The notes under the pieces are model-generated. The model made no database searches. It was not told where the DNA came from and was given only the letters and a program-made list of their open reading frames with translations. From the NCBI RefSeq assembly GCF_000422965.1, contig NZ_AUHB01000015.1, forward strand, positions 62,001 through 126,000: a stretch of 64,000 bases of DNA. The letters run 5' to 3'. Positions 19,685 to 28,373 of the stretch are shown piece by piece. The stretch comes from Pleomorphomonas oryzae DSM 16300 (GTDB taxonomy: Bacteria; Pseudomonadota; Alphaproteobacteria; Rhizobiales; Pleomorphomonadaceae). Position 1 is the first letter of the stretch. Each line of letters opens with the position of its first letter. Both the position numbers and the translations under genes were made by a program.

Positions 19685-20656
19685 GTGATCCGAAGCGTCA
19701 TTCTGGGTACGGGAAGCTACCTGCCCGCCAAGGTTCTGACCAACGCAGATCTCACCAAACTGGTCGACACTTCGGACGAGTGGATCGTTCAGCGCACGGG
19801 CATCCGTGAACGCCATATCGCCGCCGAGGGCGAACTGACCTCCGATCTCGCCACCGCCGCAGCCGCCAATGCGCTGGCTGCCGCTGGCGTCAATGTCGAT
19901 GAGATCGACTTGGTATTGCTCGCCACGGCGACGCCGGACCGCACCTTTCCGTCATCAGCGGTGGAAGTGCAGCGCAAGCTCGGCGTCACCCATGGGTTTG
20001 CCTTCGATCTGCAGGCGGTATGCTCCGGCTTCGTCTATGCGCTGACGGTCGCCGACAGCCTGCTGCGTACGGGGCTTGCCCGCAAGGCGCTGGTGATCGG
20101 CGCCGACACCTTCTCACGCATCCTCGACTGGAACGACCGCACCACCTGCGTGCTGTTCGGCGACGGTGCCGGCGCAGTGGTGCTCGGAACCGAGGAAGGC
20201 GAGGGAACGTCGGCCGACCGTGGCTTGCTCGCCGCCAGCCTTAGGGCCGATGGTCGCCATGTCGACAAGCTGTGCACCGATGGCGGGCCGTCGATGACCG
20301 GTGCCCCCGGACATGTTCGCATGCACGGCCAGGAAGTGTTCAAGTTCGCCGTTGGCGGTGTCGGGGACGTCATCAAGTCGGTCTTCGGAGCCACTGGTTT
20401 CGATGGTGCCAGCATCGACTGGTTCATCCCTCATCAGGCCAACCGGCGGATTATCGAGGGGTCGGCGAAGAAGCTTGGCATACCCTTGGAAAAGACCATC
20501 ATCACGGTTGAGGGGCACGCCAACACTTCGGCGGCAACTATTCCGCTTGCACTCGATTTTGGCGTGCGTTCGGGCAAGGTCAACCGTGGGGATGTGCTGC
20601 TGTTCGAGGCGGTCGGTGGCGGCCTTACCTGGGGAGCTGCCATCCTCCGTTGGTAG
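19685..20656 (+). CDS. fabH: 3-oxoacyl-ACP synthase III
   Basis: Starts fatty-acid synthesis by condensing acetyl-CoA with malonyl-ACP. The 323-residue protein has a complete catalytic triad: Cys113 (VCSGFVYAL), His250 (IPHQANRRI) and Asn280 (GHANTSAA). A GTG start at 19685, two bases after the plsX stop, gives the standard N-terminus ([13 protein letters not shown]). Confidence 0.97.
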   Translation: MIRSVILGTGSYLPAKVLTNADLTKLVDTSDEWIVQRTGIRERHIAAEGELTSDLATAAAANALAAAGVNVDEIDLVLLATATPDRTFPSSAVEVQRKLGVTHGFAFDLQAVCSGFVYALTVADSLLRTGLARKALVIGADTFSRILDWNDRTTCVLFGDGAGAVVLGTEEGEGTSADRGLLAASLRADGRHVDKLCTDGGPSMTGAPGHVRMHGQEVFKFAVGGVGDVIKSVFGATGFDGASIDWFIPHQANRRIIEGSAKKLGIPLEKTIITVEGHANTSAATIPLALDFGVRSGKVNRGDVLLFEAVGGGLTWGAAILRW

Positions 20657-20806
20657 AATCCATCGGTTTTTTGTTTGTTTGGAAAGACTTGCGCTAAAAA
20701 CGGATTGACCCCATCCGTATCTGGCACTACGTTTGTCGCCTACATCTTTGGATCTCGACCGTCGGCCAGATCCACGGTCGACTGGAACAACGGGAGCTTG
20801 CGGTCC

Positions 20807-21127
20807 ATGGGGGGCAAAACTGTAACCCGCGCCGATCTTTGCGAGGCCGTGTACCAGAAGGTCGGCCTTTCGAGGAGCGAGTCGGCTGAGCTCGTTGAAT
20901 CAGTGCTGCGTGAGATTGCCGATTGCCTAGTTACAGGCGAGACGGTGAAGCTCTCCTCGTTCGGCACGTTCTCGGTGCGCTCCAAGACCGAACGTATCGG
21001 TCGCAACCCAAAGACCGGCGAGGAAGTTCCGATTCTTCCCCGGCGCGTGCTGGTGTTCAAGCCCAGCAACGTGCTGAAGACGGAAATCAACGGCGGTGAC
21101 GCTTCGTCTGCTGAGGCCGACGATTGA
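20807..21127 (+). CDS. ihfA: Integration host factor, alpha subunit
   Basis: A 106-residue DNA-bending protein that pairs with IHF beta. [18 protein letters not shown] and the arm segment [19 protein letters not shown] are diagnostic of IhfA. I chose the ATG at 20807, preceded by GGGAG; an upstream in-frame start would add 44 unlikely residues. It sits between fabH and the MerR gene as in other alphaproteobacteria. Confidence 0.94.
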   Translation: MGGKTVTRADLCEAVYQKVGLSRSESAELVESVLREIADCLVTGETVKLSSFGTFSVRSKTERIGRNPKTGEEVPILPRRVLVFKPSNVLKTEINGGDASSAEADD

Positions 21128-21137
21128 GCGGATATCT

Positions 21138-21156
21138 GGCGGGCCGACTGCCCGCC
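21138..21156 (+). terminator. Hairpin after ihfA
   Basis: A perfect 7-bp GC stem (21138-21144 with 21150-21156) with a 5-base loop, 11 bases after the ihfA stop. No T-tract follows, so termination is uncertain. Confidence 0.35.
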
Positions 21157-21281
21157 TGCGAATCCCATTAAAATACAGTTGATTAGCCGGCGATCTTCGC
21201 GTTGCTGCGAGTTCGGGCTTGGCTTCTTTCGCCTGTCGCTTCTATAGTAGGGCGCTTTGCGAATCCGGTCTTGGGGACTGA

Positions 21282-21962
21282 GTGGGCATCAGGTCGAGCG
21301 GCGGCGTGGAAAAGGCAACGGACGCTTTCAGGACGATCAGCGAGGTTGCGGAGGATCTTGATCTTCCGCAGCATGTGTTGCGATTCTGGGAGACCAAATT
21401 CAGTCAGATCCGGCCGATGAAGCGTGGCGGCGGTCGTCGCTATTATCGCCCCGACGACGTCGAACTGCTGCGCGGCATCCAGTATCTGCTCTACGGCGAA
21501 GGCTATACGATCAAGGGCGTCCAGCGCATCCTAAAGGAGCAGGGCGCCCGTTTCGTCATGGAGATCTGGCGCCATCCCGGCGAACCGATTCCCATGGCTC
21601 CCAATGCCGGCCTCAACGAAGAGGACGAGGCCGAGACGGTCGAGAGCGTTTACGAGGCGGATGAGGCGCATGCGGACGTCGCTCCTGAACCGCCTGTTCG
21701 ATCCAGTCCGCGCGTCGAGCCGCGGATAGAGCCGGCGCCGGTTCGCGCGGCGGAGGTCGAGGAAGAGCCATTGCCAGCCGGTATCCTGCCGGAGAGCGCC
21801 AGCCGTGGCGGCTTTCGCTTCATGGAGCGCTTCCGCGGAGCGTCCGAACATGCAGCACCGACGGGCTCGAGCAGCGGCTTGTCTCGCGAAGATATCCGGC
21901 GCCTGCAGTCGACGCTGTTCGAGCTCCTGGAGTGCAAACGTCTCCTGGATCAGACGCGCTGA
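21282..21962 (+). CDS. MerR family transcriptional regulator
   Basis: A 226-residue protein with an N-terminal MerR winged-helix domain ([35 protein letters not shown]) and a long acidic, proline-rich and probably disordered C-terminal half that lacks metal-binding cysteines. This family member regularly follows ihfA in alphaproteobacteria; its targets are not known to me. The GTG at 21282 has a GGGGA ribosome-binding site; a GTG at 21306 is an alternative. Confidence 0.88.
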   Translation: MGIRSSGGVEKATDAFRTISEVAEDLDLPQHVLRFWETKFSQIRPMKRGGGRRYYRPDDVELLRGIQYLLYGEGYTIKGVQRILKEQGARFVMEIWRHPGEPIPMAPNAGLNEEDEAETVESVYEADEAHADVAPEPPVRSSPRVEPRIEPAPVRAAEVEEEPLPAGILPESASRGGFRFMERFRGASEHAAPTGSSSGLSREDIRRLQSTLFELLECKRLLDQTR

Positions 21963-22062
21963 TACACCGCTCGCGGGGGAGAGGTGAAATTAGCACTTGT
22001 CCCGCCGGATCGAACCGGCTAAATCCCTCCCGTCCGGCGGCGACGCTCGGACGATGATGGGA

Positions 22063-22140
22063 CGGGCAGTAGCGCAGCCTGGTTAGCGCACGTGTCTGGG
22101 GGACACGGGGTCGGAGGTTCAAATCCTCTCTGCCCGACCA
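22063..22140 (+). tRNA. tRNA-Pro (anticodon GGG)
   Basis: A full cloverleaf: 7-bp acceptor stem (22063-22069 with 22130-22136), D arm, anticodon stem 22091-22095 with 22103-22107 around the loop CTGGGGG, and a T arm with TTCAAAT. The anticodon GGG at 22098-22100 reads proline codons. The 3' CCA (22138-22140) is encoded. Confidence 0.96.
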
Positions 22141-22420
22141 TTCATTCCCCCTCCTGGTGACTATATTCGTTTTTTAGTGCGACCGGATCGCCGAGGCGAT
22201 CGGTCGCTCTTGATTCGAAGAATGCTCCCTTGAGGTGGCTTTCGCTGGGATGAGGCCTCCATCCTTTGCTGGCGATCCCGACGTCAGAACAGCCGCTCCG
22301 TTTGTCTGGGCAGGTTAAGGCGCATCTTGCGCCTTCCGGGTTGATTCCGTTCCGTTCTGGCGGCGGCGATTTTCCCCAGGAAACGATTCAACAAACCTGA
22401 TAGCGCATTACTACATATCT

Positions 22421-22436
22421 TCCAAACCGGTTCGGA
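22421..22436. promoter_or_regulatory. LacI-type operator, distal copy
   Basis: A 16-base near-perfect palindrome centred on AACCGGTT with TCC/GGA outer arms. The central CG and the symmetric half-sites are typical of LacI-family operators. A second copy lies exactly 110 bases downstream. Confidence 0.7.
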
Positions 22437-22530
22437 TTGCTTTATTTCTGCTGTTGAATTAATCCGTACACCGTCGATGGTATTCCCCATTTTTATCGGA
22501 AATGAGTGGGTGCCTCGCTTGGGTCGGGTT

Positions 22531-22546
22531 TTCAAACCGGTTCGAA
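22531..22546. promoter_or_regulatory. LacI-type operator, proximal copy
   Basis: A 16-base near-perfect palindrome centred on AACCGGTT with TTC/GAA outer arms, ending 49 bases before the start of the LacI gene. Its position fits autorepression of the regulator and the PTS genes behind it. Confidence 0.72.
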
Positions 22547-22595
22547 GCCTTGGATTGCAAGGCATCGTATCCGGCCGTGGCTTGGAGGGCCGGCG

Positions 22596-23615
22596 GTGAA
22601 CCTGAGAGAGCTGGCGCAGCATCTGGGATTGTCGAAGACGACGGTCAGCCGTGCTCTCAACGGCTTCTCCGAGGTCAACGAGGAGACGCGCCTGCGCGTC
22701 GTCGAGGCGGCGCGGCGCTTCAACTATACGCCCAACGTCAGTGCCAAGCGTCTCGCCACCGGCGAGACCGGCGCCTTTGGTGTGGTTCTGCCCGGCGCTT
22801 CCGCGGAAATGGCCGATCCGGTGTTCGGCGAGTTTCTCGCCGGCCTTGCCGATGGGGCAGGGCGCTGCGGCCGCGATCTCTACGTCAACGCGACCTTCGA
22901 TGGCGAGGAGGCCGGCTATCGCCGTCTCGCCCGCGCCAAGGCGGTGGATGTGATGATCCTCGCCAATCTCAAGGTCGACGATCTCCGCATCCGCCTGCTG
23001 TCGCATCTCGGATTGCAGACCGTCACCTGTGGCCGCACCGCCGGCTCATTGATCTATCCGCATCTCGACGTCGATCATGAGGACGGCGTCCGCCGGGCCG
23101 TCGAGCTGCTCGCGGGCCTCGGTCACCGGACCATCGCGCTGGTCAGCGGCCCCGCCGATCTTTCTGCCTCCGAACAGCGCATGGTCGGCTGGCACGCGGC
23201 GCTCAGCCATCATGGCCTTGCGGCGGCAGCCCATCTTTTCACCGCCGGTCCTTCCACGGAAGGCCACGGCTACCGGGCGACGCGCACGCTGCTGGGAGCG
23301 CCGACACCGCCGACCGCCTTCGTCTGCGCGTCGATGTTCCTCGCCTCCGGCTGTTGCCGAGCGATTGGCGACTGCGGCCTGAAGATCGGCCGAGACGTGT
23401 CGGTCATTGCCCACGACGACGGTCTGGCAACCGTGAGGCCGGAGGCTTTCGAGCCGGCGCTCACCACCACTTTCTCGTCAATCCGCGCCGCGGGTGTCCG
23501 CATCGCCGAGCTTGCTGCCCAGTTGGTCGGCGGTGCCGATCCAGCCGACCTCTCAGAAGTGTGGGCGGTTGACCTGATCTTTCGCGACAGCGCCCAGGCG
23601 CCACCGCGACGATGA
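22596..23615 (+). CDS. LacI family transcriptional regulator of the PTS operon
   Basis: A 339-residue repressor. The N-terminal helix-turn-helix and hinge are textbook (NLRELAQHLGLSKTTVSRALNGF, VNEETRLRVVEAARRFNYTPN), followed by a periplasmic-binding-protein-like sensor domain. The GTG at 22596 has a GGAGGG ribosome-binding site. It heads a unit with the EIIA-HPr-EI and PtsG-like genes, and two matching palindromes lie upstream, so local autoregulation responding to a sugar or sugar phosphate is likely. The inducer is unknown. Confidence 0.93.
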   Translation: MNLRELAQHLGLSKTTVSRALNGFSEVNEETRLRVVEAARRFNYTPNVSAKRLATGETGAFGVVLPGASAEMADPVFGEFLAGLADGAGRCGRDLYVNATFDGEEAGYRRLARAKAVDVMILANLKVDDLRIRLLSHLGLQTVTCGRTAGSLIYPHLDVDHEDGVRRAVELLAGLGHRTIALVSGPADLSASEQRMVGWHAALSHHGLAAAAHLFTAGPSTEGHGYRATRTLLGAPTPPTAFVCASMFLASGCCRAIGDCGLKIGRDVSVIAHDDGLATVRPEAFEPALTTTFSSIRAAGVRIAELAAQLVGGADPADLSEVWAVDLIFRDSAQAPPRR

Positions 23616-23720
23616 TGCGCCTCCCGGCCGGAGCCGAGGGGCACGAAGAACAGTTGAGCGAAAGAAACAAGGCGCTATTGCCGCCTGCTGGAGAAACCCG
23701 AGATCTGACGGAGTCTTGAT

Positions 23721-26318
23721 GTGGTTGATCATGTGAAAGACGCGTCCGGCGGCGGCAAGCCGCTCGACGCGAAGGACGGTCTTTATCTGCGCGCTCCGAT
23801 TGGCGGCTGGCTCGTATCCATCGCCGATGTTCCCGATCCGGTATTCAGCGGCCGGATTCTCGGTGATGGCTTTGCCATCGATCCGACGGACGCAACGCTG
23901 CGCGCGCCGTTTGCCGGCGTTGTCACGTCGGTTCACCGCGCCCATCACGCCGTGACGCTGCGGGCCGAGGACGGCGCCGAGGTTCTGATGCACATCGGCC
24001 TCGACACCGTGGCACTGAAGGGCGAGGGCTTTACGCCGCATGTCGCCGAAGGCGATCGGGTCAAGACCGGCGATCCGCTGATCAGCTTCGACATGGATGT
24101 CATTTCCCAGCTGGTACGCAGCCTCGTCGTGCCGGTGGTGCTGACCAACGGCGAGCGCTTTGCTCTGGCCGTCTCTCCTGTCGGTCGTGAGGTCGCCGCC
24201 GGCGAAGCACTCGCCACCATCGCCGCGCAGGGCGAGACCTTGTCGGCTCCGGTCGGAACGTCGGCTGGCGAGGCAACCGTGGTCAAGGTGCGCATCGCCG
24301 ATCCGAACGGCATCCATGCCCGCCCCGCCGGCCTGATTGCCGAGGCAGCCAAATCCGGCACGGCCGAGGTCATCATTCGCCTCGGCGACCGCAAGGCCAG
24401 CGCCGCCAGCCCGGTTGGCCTGATGCTGCTCGGTGCCCAGCACAACGACGAGCTGACCATCGAGGCCAAGGGCGCCGATGGCGCTGAGGTTGCCAACCGC
24501 ATCGCCGCCTTGCTGGGCGGACCGGAGGCAACTGCGACCGTCGCTCCCGAAGCCGCACCGCAGGTCGCCGCCACACCGGAAGTCACCGCCGTGCCAGCGT
24601 CCACCGATACCCCCGAACTCTGGGGTCCGGGCGTCGCCAAGACCATCGAAGGCACCACGGCCTCGCCCGGCCTTGCCGCCGGCACCTCGGTGCGGATCAC
24701 CTCCGAGGACTTCGAGGTTTCCGAGACCGGCGCCGATGTCGAGATGGAAATCAAGGAGCTGCGCGCCGCCCTCAAGACGGCCGCCGCCGATATCAGCGCC
24801 AAGATCGCTGCCAGCAAAGGGCAGCAGGCGGAGATTCTCACCGCTCACCTGTCCTTCGTCGAGGATCCGGATCTGCGCGATGCCGCCTGGACGCTGATCC
24901 GCGATGGCAAGAGCGCCGGCTATGCCTGGAAGACGGCCATCGACCGTCAGGTCGCAGCGTTGCGCAAGCTGGGCAATCCCGTGCTGGCCGAGCGCGCTTC
25001 GGACCTTGAAGACGTTCGCCGCCGGGTCCTGGCGATCCTGCTCGGCGTTTCCGGGTCGGCGACGGTGCTGCCTGACGACGCGATCATCTTCGCAGCCGAC
25101 CTGTTGCCGTCGCAGTTTGCCGATCTCGACCTCTCGAAGGTTGCCGGCATCGTCCTGGCCTATGCCGGCCCGACGGCTCACGTGTCGATCCTCGCGGCGT
25201 CAAAGGGCATTCCGGCCGTCGTCGCCGCCGGCGTCGGCGTATTGTGCGTGCCCGATGGACAGCCGGTCATTCTCGATGCCGACCAGGCGACCGTGCGGAT
25301 CAATCCGCCGGCGACCGACCTTGCCGACATCCGTGCCGCCGTGGTCCGTCGTCGCGAGCGGCTTGCCGCCAATCGCGCCGCAACCCAGGACGACTGCTAC
25401 ACGGCCGACGGCAAGCGGATCGAAGTGGTTGCCAACCTCGGCGGTCCGGCCGATGTCGCGGTCGCACTCGAGAGCGGTGCCGAGGGCTGTGGCCTGATGC
25501 GGTCGGAATTCCTGTTCCTCAACCGCACCACGGCGCCGAGCGAAGACGAGCAGTATGCCCAATATCAGGCCATCGCCGATGGTTTGAAGGGACGGCCGCT
25601 GATCATCCGCACCCTTGATGCCGGCGCCGACAAGGACGTGCCCTACGCCCATCTGCCGAAGGAGGAAAACCCCGCCCTTGGCATGCGCGGCGTGCGGATG
25701 AGCCTCTGGCAGCCGGAGCTCCTCAGGACGCAGATCCGCGCCCTCCTGCGGGTGAAGCCCTATGGTCAGACCAAGATCCTTCTGCCGATGATAGCCACGC
25801 TCGCCGACCTCAGGGACGTGCGCAAAGTGATCGACGAGGAGATGAAAGCGCTGGGCCGCACCGCGCCGATCGAAGTGGGCATCATGGTCGAGGTTCCCTC
25901 GGCGGCGCTCATTTCCAAGACGCTGGCCGCCGAAGCCGACTTCCTGTCAGTCGGTACCAACGATCTGGCGCAATACACGCTGGCCATCGACCGGGTGAAC
26001 CCGCGCCTTGCCAAGCAGCTCGATCCCTTCCACCCGGCGGTGCTGCGGCTGATCCAGCTGGCGGCCGAGGGGGCGAAGGCGCACGGCCGCTGGGTTGGCG
26101 TCTGCGGTTCGCTCGCCTCCTTCCCGCTCGCCGCGCCGGTGCTGATCGGCCTCGGCGTCACCGAACTGTCGGCGACATCAGGCTCGATCGCCGAGATCAA
26201 GGCGATGGTACGGACGCTCGACATGTCCAAATGCAAGGCGGTCGCCGAAGCGGCGCTTGCCCTCGAATCCGGCGAGGCGGTGCGCCGAATGCTCGCCCAG
26301 TCCTGGCCCGAAGTTTAA
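23721..26318 (+). CDS. Multiphosphoryl transfer protein: EIIA(Glc)-HPr-Enzyme I fusion
   Basis: An 865-residue fusion carrying every soluble phosphotransfer step of the sugar PTS. EIIA of the glucose class spans about 15-170, with phosphoacceptor His91 (LMHIGLDTV). HPr spans about 184-268, with His199 (NGIHARPA). Enzyme I spans about 305-865, with His487 (GPTAHVSI), the PEP-site segment LDAGADK and the C-terminal VCGSLAS. All catalytic histidines are present. The GTG at 23721 follows GACGGAG. It lies 20 bases before the permease gene and should feed phosphate from PEP to it. Similar fusions (NagF type) occur with GlcNAc systems; here the partner looks glucose-type. Confidence 0.95.
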   Translation: MVDHVKDASGGGKPLDAKDGLYLRAPIGGWLVSIADVPDPVFSGRILGDGFAIDPTDATLRAPFAGVVTSVHRAHHAVTLRAEDGAEVLMHIGLDTVALKGEGFTPHVAEGDRVKTGDPLISFDMDVISQLVRSLVVPVVLTNGERFALAVSPVGREVAAGEALATIAAQGETLSAPVGTSAGEATVVKVRIADPNGIHARPAGLIAEAAKSGTAEVIIRLGDRKASAASPVGLMLLGAQHNDELTIEAKGADGAEVANRIAALLGGPEATATVAPEAAPQVAATPEVTAVPASTDTPELWGPGVAKTIEGTTASPGLAAGTSVRITSEDFEVSETGADVEMEIKELRAALKTAAADISAKIAASKGQQAEILTAHLSFVEDPDLRDAAWTLIRDGKSAGYAWKTAIDRQVAALRKLGNPVLAERASDLEDVRRRVLAILLGVSGSATVLPDDAIIFAADLLPSQFADLDLSKVAGIVLAYAGPTAHVSILAASKGIPAVVAAGVGVLCVPDGQPVILDADQATVRINPPATDLADIRAAVVRRRERLAANRAATQDDCYTADGKRIEVVANLGGPADVAVALESGAEGCGLMRSEFLFLNRTTAPSEDEQYAQYQAIADGLKGRPLIIRTLDAGADKDVPYAHLPKEENPALGMRGVRMSLWQPELLRTQIRALLRVKPYGQTKILLPMIATLADLRDVRKVIDEEMKALGRTAPIEVGIMVEVPSAALISKTLAAEADFLSVGTNDLAQYTLAIDRVNPRLAKQLDPFHPAVLRLIQLAAEGAKAHGRWVGVCGSLASFPLAAPVLIGLGVTELSATSGSIAEIKAMVRTLDMSKCKAVAEAALALESGEAVRRMLAQSWPEV

Positions 26319-26337
26319 GTCCTAGAGGTATCCCATC

Positions 26338-28110
26338 ATGTTCAAATCCGCATTCGGAGTGCTGCAGCAGATCGGAAAGGCGCTGATGCTGCCGGTCGCT
26401 GTGCTGCCGGTCGCCGGCCTGCTGCTCGGTATCGGCGCGTCCAACTTCTCCTTCCTGCCGGAGATCGTATCGCAGGTGATGGCCAAGGGTGGTGACGCCA
26501 TCTTCGGCAACCTGCCGATCATCTTCGCGGTCGGCGTCGCCCTCGGCCTTGCCAAGAATGACGGCGTCGCCGCCATCGCCGCTGTCGTCGGCTACTTCGT
26601 CATGACCGCGACGCTCGGCGTCATGGCCGTGTTCCTGCACGTGCCCGTTCTCGCCGGCAAGACGGTGCCGACCATCGACACCGGCGTGTTCGGCGGCATC
26701 ATCATCGGCGCCATCGCGGCGTCGCTGTTCAACCGCTACTTCCGGATCCAGTTGCCGTCCTATCTCGGCTTCTTCGCCGGCAAGCGCTTCGTGCCGATTG
26801 CCACCGGTCTCGCGGCCATTGTTGCCGGCGTGGTGCTGTCCTTCGTCTGGCAGCCCGTGCAGTCTGGTATCGACATCTTCTCGCACTGGGCGGCTGAAAA
26901 TGACCCGCGCCTTGCAGCCACCGTCTACGGCTTCGTCGAGCGCCTGCTGATCCCGTTCGGCCTGCATCACATCTGGAACGTGCCGTTCTTCTTCGAGATC
27001 GGCTCCTACACCGATGCCGCCGGCAAGGTCGTTCATGGCGACATCAACCGCTTCTTTGCGGGCGATCACACAGCCGGCATCCTGTCGGGCGCCTTCCTGT
27101 TCAAGATGTGGGGCCTGCCGGCCGCTGCGATCGCCATCGCCCAGACGGCCAAGCCGGAAAACCGCGTCAAGGTCATGGGCATGATGATTTCGGCCGCCCT
27201 GACCTCGTTCCTGACCGGCATCACCGAGCCGATCGAGTTCTCCTTCCTGTTCGTGGCTCCCGCCCTCTACGCCGTGCATGCCGTGCTTGCCGCCACCACC
27301 CAGTTCGTGGCCAACACGCTCGACATCCACATGGGCTTTACCTTCTCCCAGGGTGGCATCGACTTCCTGCTGTTCAACGTGTTCGGCTCGAACGCCCATA
27401 ACTGGTGGATGACGCTGATCCTCGGACCGATCTACGCCGCCATCTATTACGGCGTGTTCCGGTTCGCCATCCTGAAGTTCAACCTCAAGACCCCCGGCCG
27501 TGAAGACGATGGCGTTGCCACCGTTGAAACGGCGGATGAGGCGCTCGACGGCAGCGATCGCTTTGCCACCGCCCGCAAGCTGGTCACCGCCTTCGGTGGC
27601 GCGCAGAACATCACCAACCTCGATGCCTGCATCACCCGCCTGCGCGTCGGCGTCGCCGACATCGCCAAGGTGGATCAGCCGAAGTTCAAGGAAATGGGCG
27701 CCGCCGGTGTCATGGTGGTTGGCCAGGGCCTGCAGGTGATCTTCGGCACCCAGTCGGAGAACATGAAGACCGACATGGAAGAGTATCTCCAGTCGCAGCC
27801 GGCCGGTGGCGCCGCCCCCGTCGCCGTCGCGGCGCCGGTTGCCGCCAAGGTTGCCGCCGGTGCGCCGTCGGCCGCCGCCCGCCTCAAGGCCGATCAGATG
27901 ATCGACGCCCTCGGTGGACGCGCCAATATCGTCTCGGTGGAGGCGGTGTCCGGAACGCGCGTGCGCGTCGAGGTGGCCGATCCCAAGCGGTTCGACCAGT
28001 CGCTGATCAAGAAGGCCGGTGTGCGCGCCGTGGCGACGCTCGGTGCCGCCAATTATCACCTGATCGTCGGCGACGACGCTGGTGAGGTGGCACAGGCCCT
28101 GTCCGCCTGA
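26338..28110 (+). CDS. ptsG: PtsG-like glucose-class PTS permease EIICB with extra EIIB-like domain
   Basis: A 590-residue permease. Residues 1-385 form EIIC and follow E. coli PtsG closely along their length (for example [28 protein letters not shown] and the GITEP loop at 294-298). EIIB spans about 408-485, with phosphocysteine Cys431 (NLDACITRL). After an Ala/Pro linker, residues 516-590 form a second EIIB-like domain ([20 protein letters not shown]) whose active-site Cys is missing. EIIA is supplied by the gene upstream. Glucose is the likeliest substrate, with glucosamine or GlcNAc as alternatives. A strong terminator follows. Confidence 0.92.
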   Translation: MFKSAFGVLQQIGKALMLPVAVLPVAGLLLGIGASNFSFLPEIVSQVMAKGGDAIFGNLPIIFAVGVALGLAKNDGVAAIAAVVGYFVMTATLGVMAVFLHVPVLAGKTVPTIDTGVFGGIIIGAIAASLFNRYFRIQLPSYLGFFAGKRFVPIATGLAAIVAGVVLSFVWQPVQSGIDIFSHWAAENDPRLAATVYGFVERLLIPFGLHHIWNVPFFFEIGSYTDAAGKVVHGDINRFFAGDHTAGILSGAFLFKMWGLPAAAIAIAQTAKPENRVKVMGMMISAALTSFLTGITEPIEFSFLFVAPALYAVHAVLAATTQFVANTLDIHMGFTFSQGGIDFLLFNVFGSNAHNWWMTLILGPIYAAIYYGVFRFAILKFNLKTPGREDDGVATVETADEALDGSDRFATARKLVTAFGGAQNITNLDACITRLRVGVADIAKVDQPKFKEMGAAGVMVVGQGLQVIFGTQSENMKTDMEEYLQSQPAGGAAPVAVAAPVAAKVAAGAPSAAARLKADQMIDALGGRANIVSVEAVSGTRVRVEVADPKRFDQSLIKKAGVRAVATLGAANYHLIVGDDAGEVAQALSA

Positions 28111-28159
28111 CAAACCCATTGTCGCCGGTCTCGAACCGGCGGCATTCCTGGCTCAACAG

Positions 28160-28201
28160 CGACGCCGCTTTTCCCCAGGGAAGGGCGGCGTCGTTTTGTT
28201 T
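28160..28201 (+). terminator. Rho-independent terminator ending the PTS operon
   Basis: A 15-bp stem (28160-28174 with 28179-28193, two G-U pairs) with a 4-base loop, followed by TTTTGTTT. Confidence 0.92.
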
Positions 28202-28275
28202 GGGGATGCCGTTGGCCGAAAGGGAGGCGGATCATAGGCGTTCGTACCGATCCGAAACCTTCGTTCGACATGATA

Positions 28276-28325
28276 CGAAAGAGAAAGCGAACTAAAACGA
28301 AGATCAATCGAACTTCGCAGACGAA
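28276..28325. promoter_or_regulatory. Tandem CGAA repeats upstream of the glycerol-3-phosphate operon
   Basis: CGAA occurs at 28276, 28288, 28298, 28309 and 28322, spaced 10-13 bases apart, so all face one side of the helix. Opposite-strand TTCG copies lie just upstream (28241, 28265). DeoR-family repressors such as GlpR bind tandem TTCG/CGAA half-sites, so this is a plausible GlpR operator. No regulator gene is adjacent. Confidence 0.55.
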
Positions 28326-28373
28326 AATGGACGGCGCATCGGACAGCTGTCGTTTGCGCGTTTGGAGCAAAGC

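Larger units (their letters stand above)
22141..22595 (+). promoter_or_regulatory. Control region of the PTS operon
   Basis: These 455 bases between tRNA-Pro and the LacI gene hold no recognisable gene. The right half contains the two palindromic operators listed separately and is more AT-rich (22385-22500) than the surroundings, as expected of a regulated promoter. Confidence 0.6.

Noticed and set aside
22284-23006. A 240-codon minus-strand frame over the LacI promoter region
   Set aside because: It overlaps the LacI gene antisense and crosses the operators. Composition and lack of motifs mark it as a shadow.
26197-28119. A 640-codon minus-strand open frame across the PTS permease
   Set aside because: It is antisense to ptsG, whose domains and catalytic Cys are clear. 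The translation has low-complexity His/Gly/Asp content.
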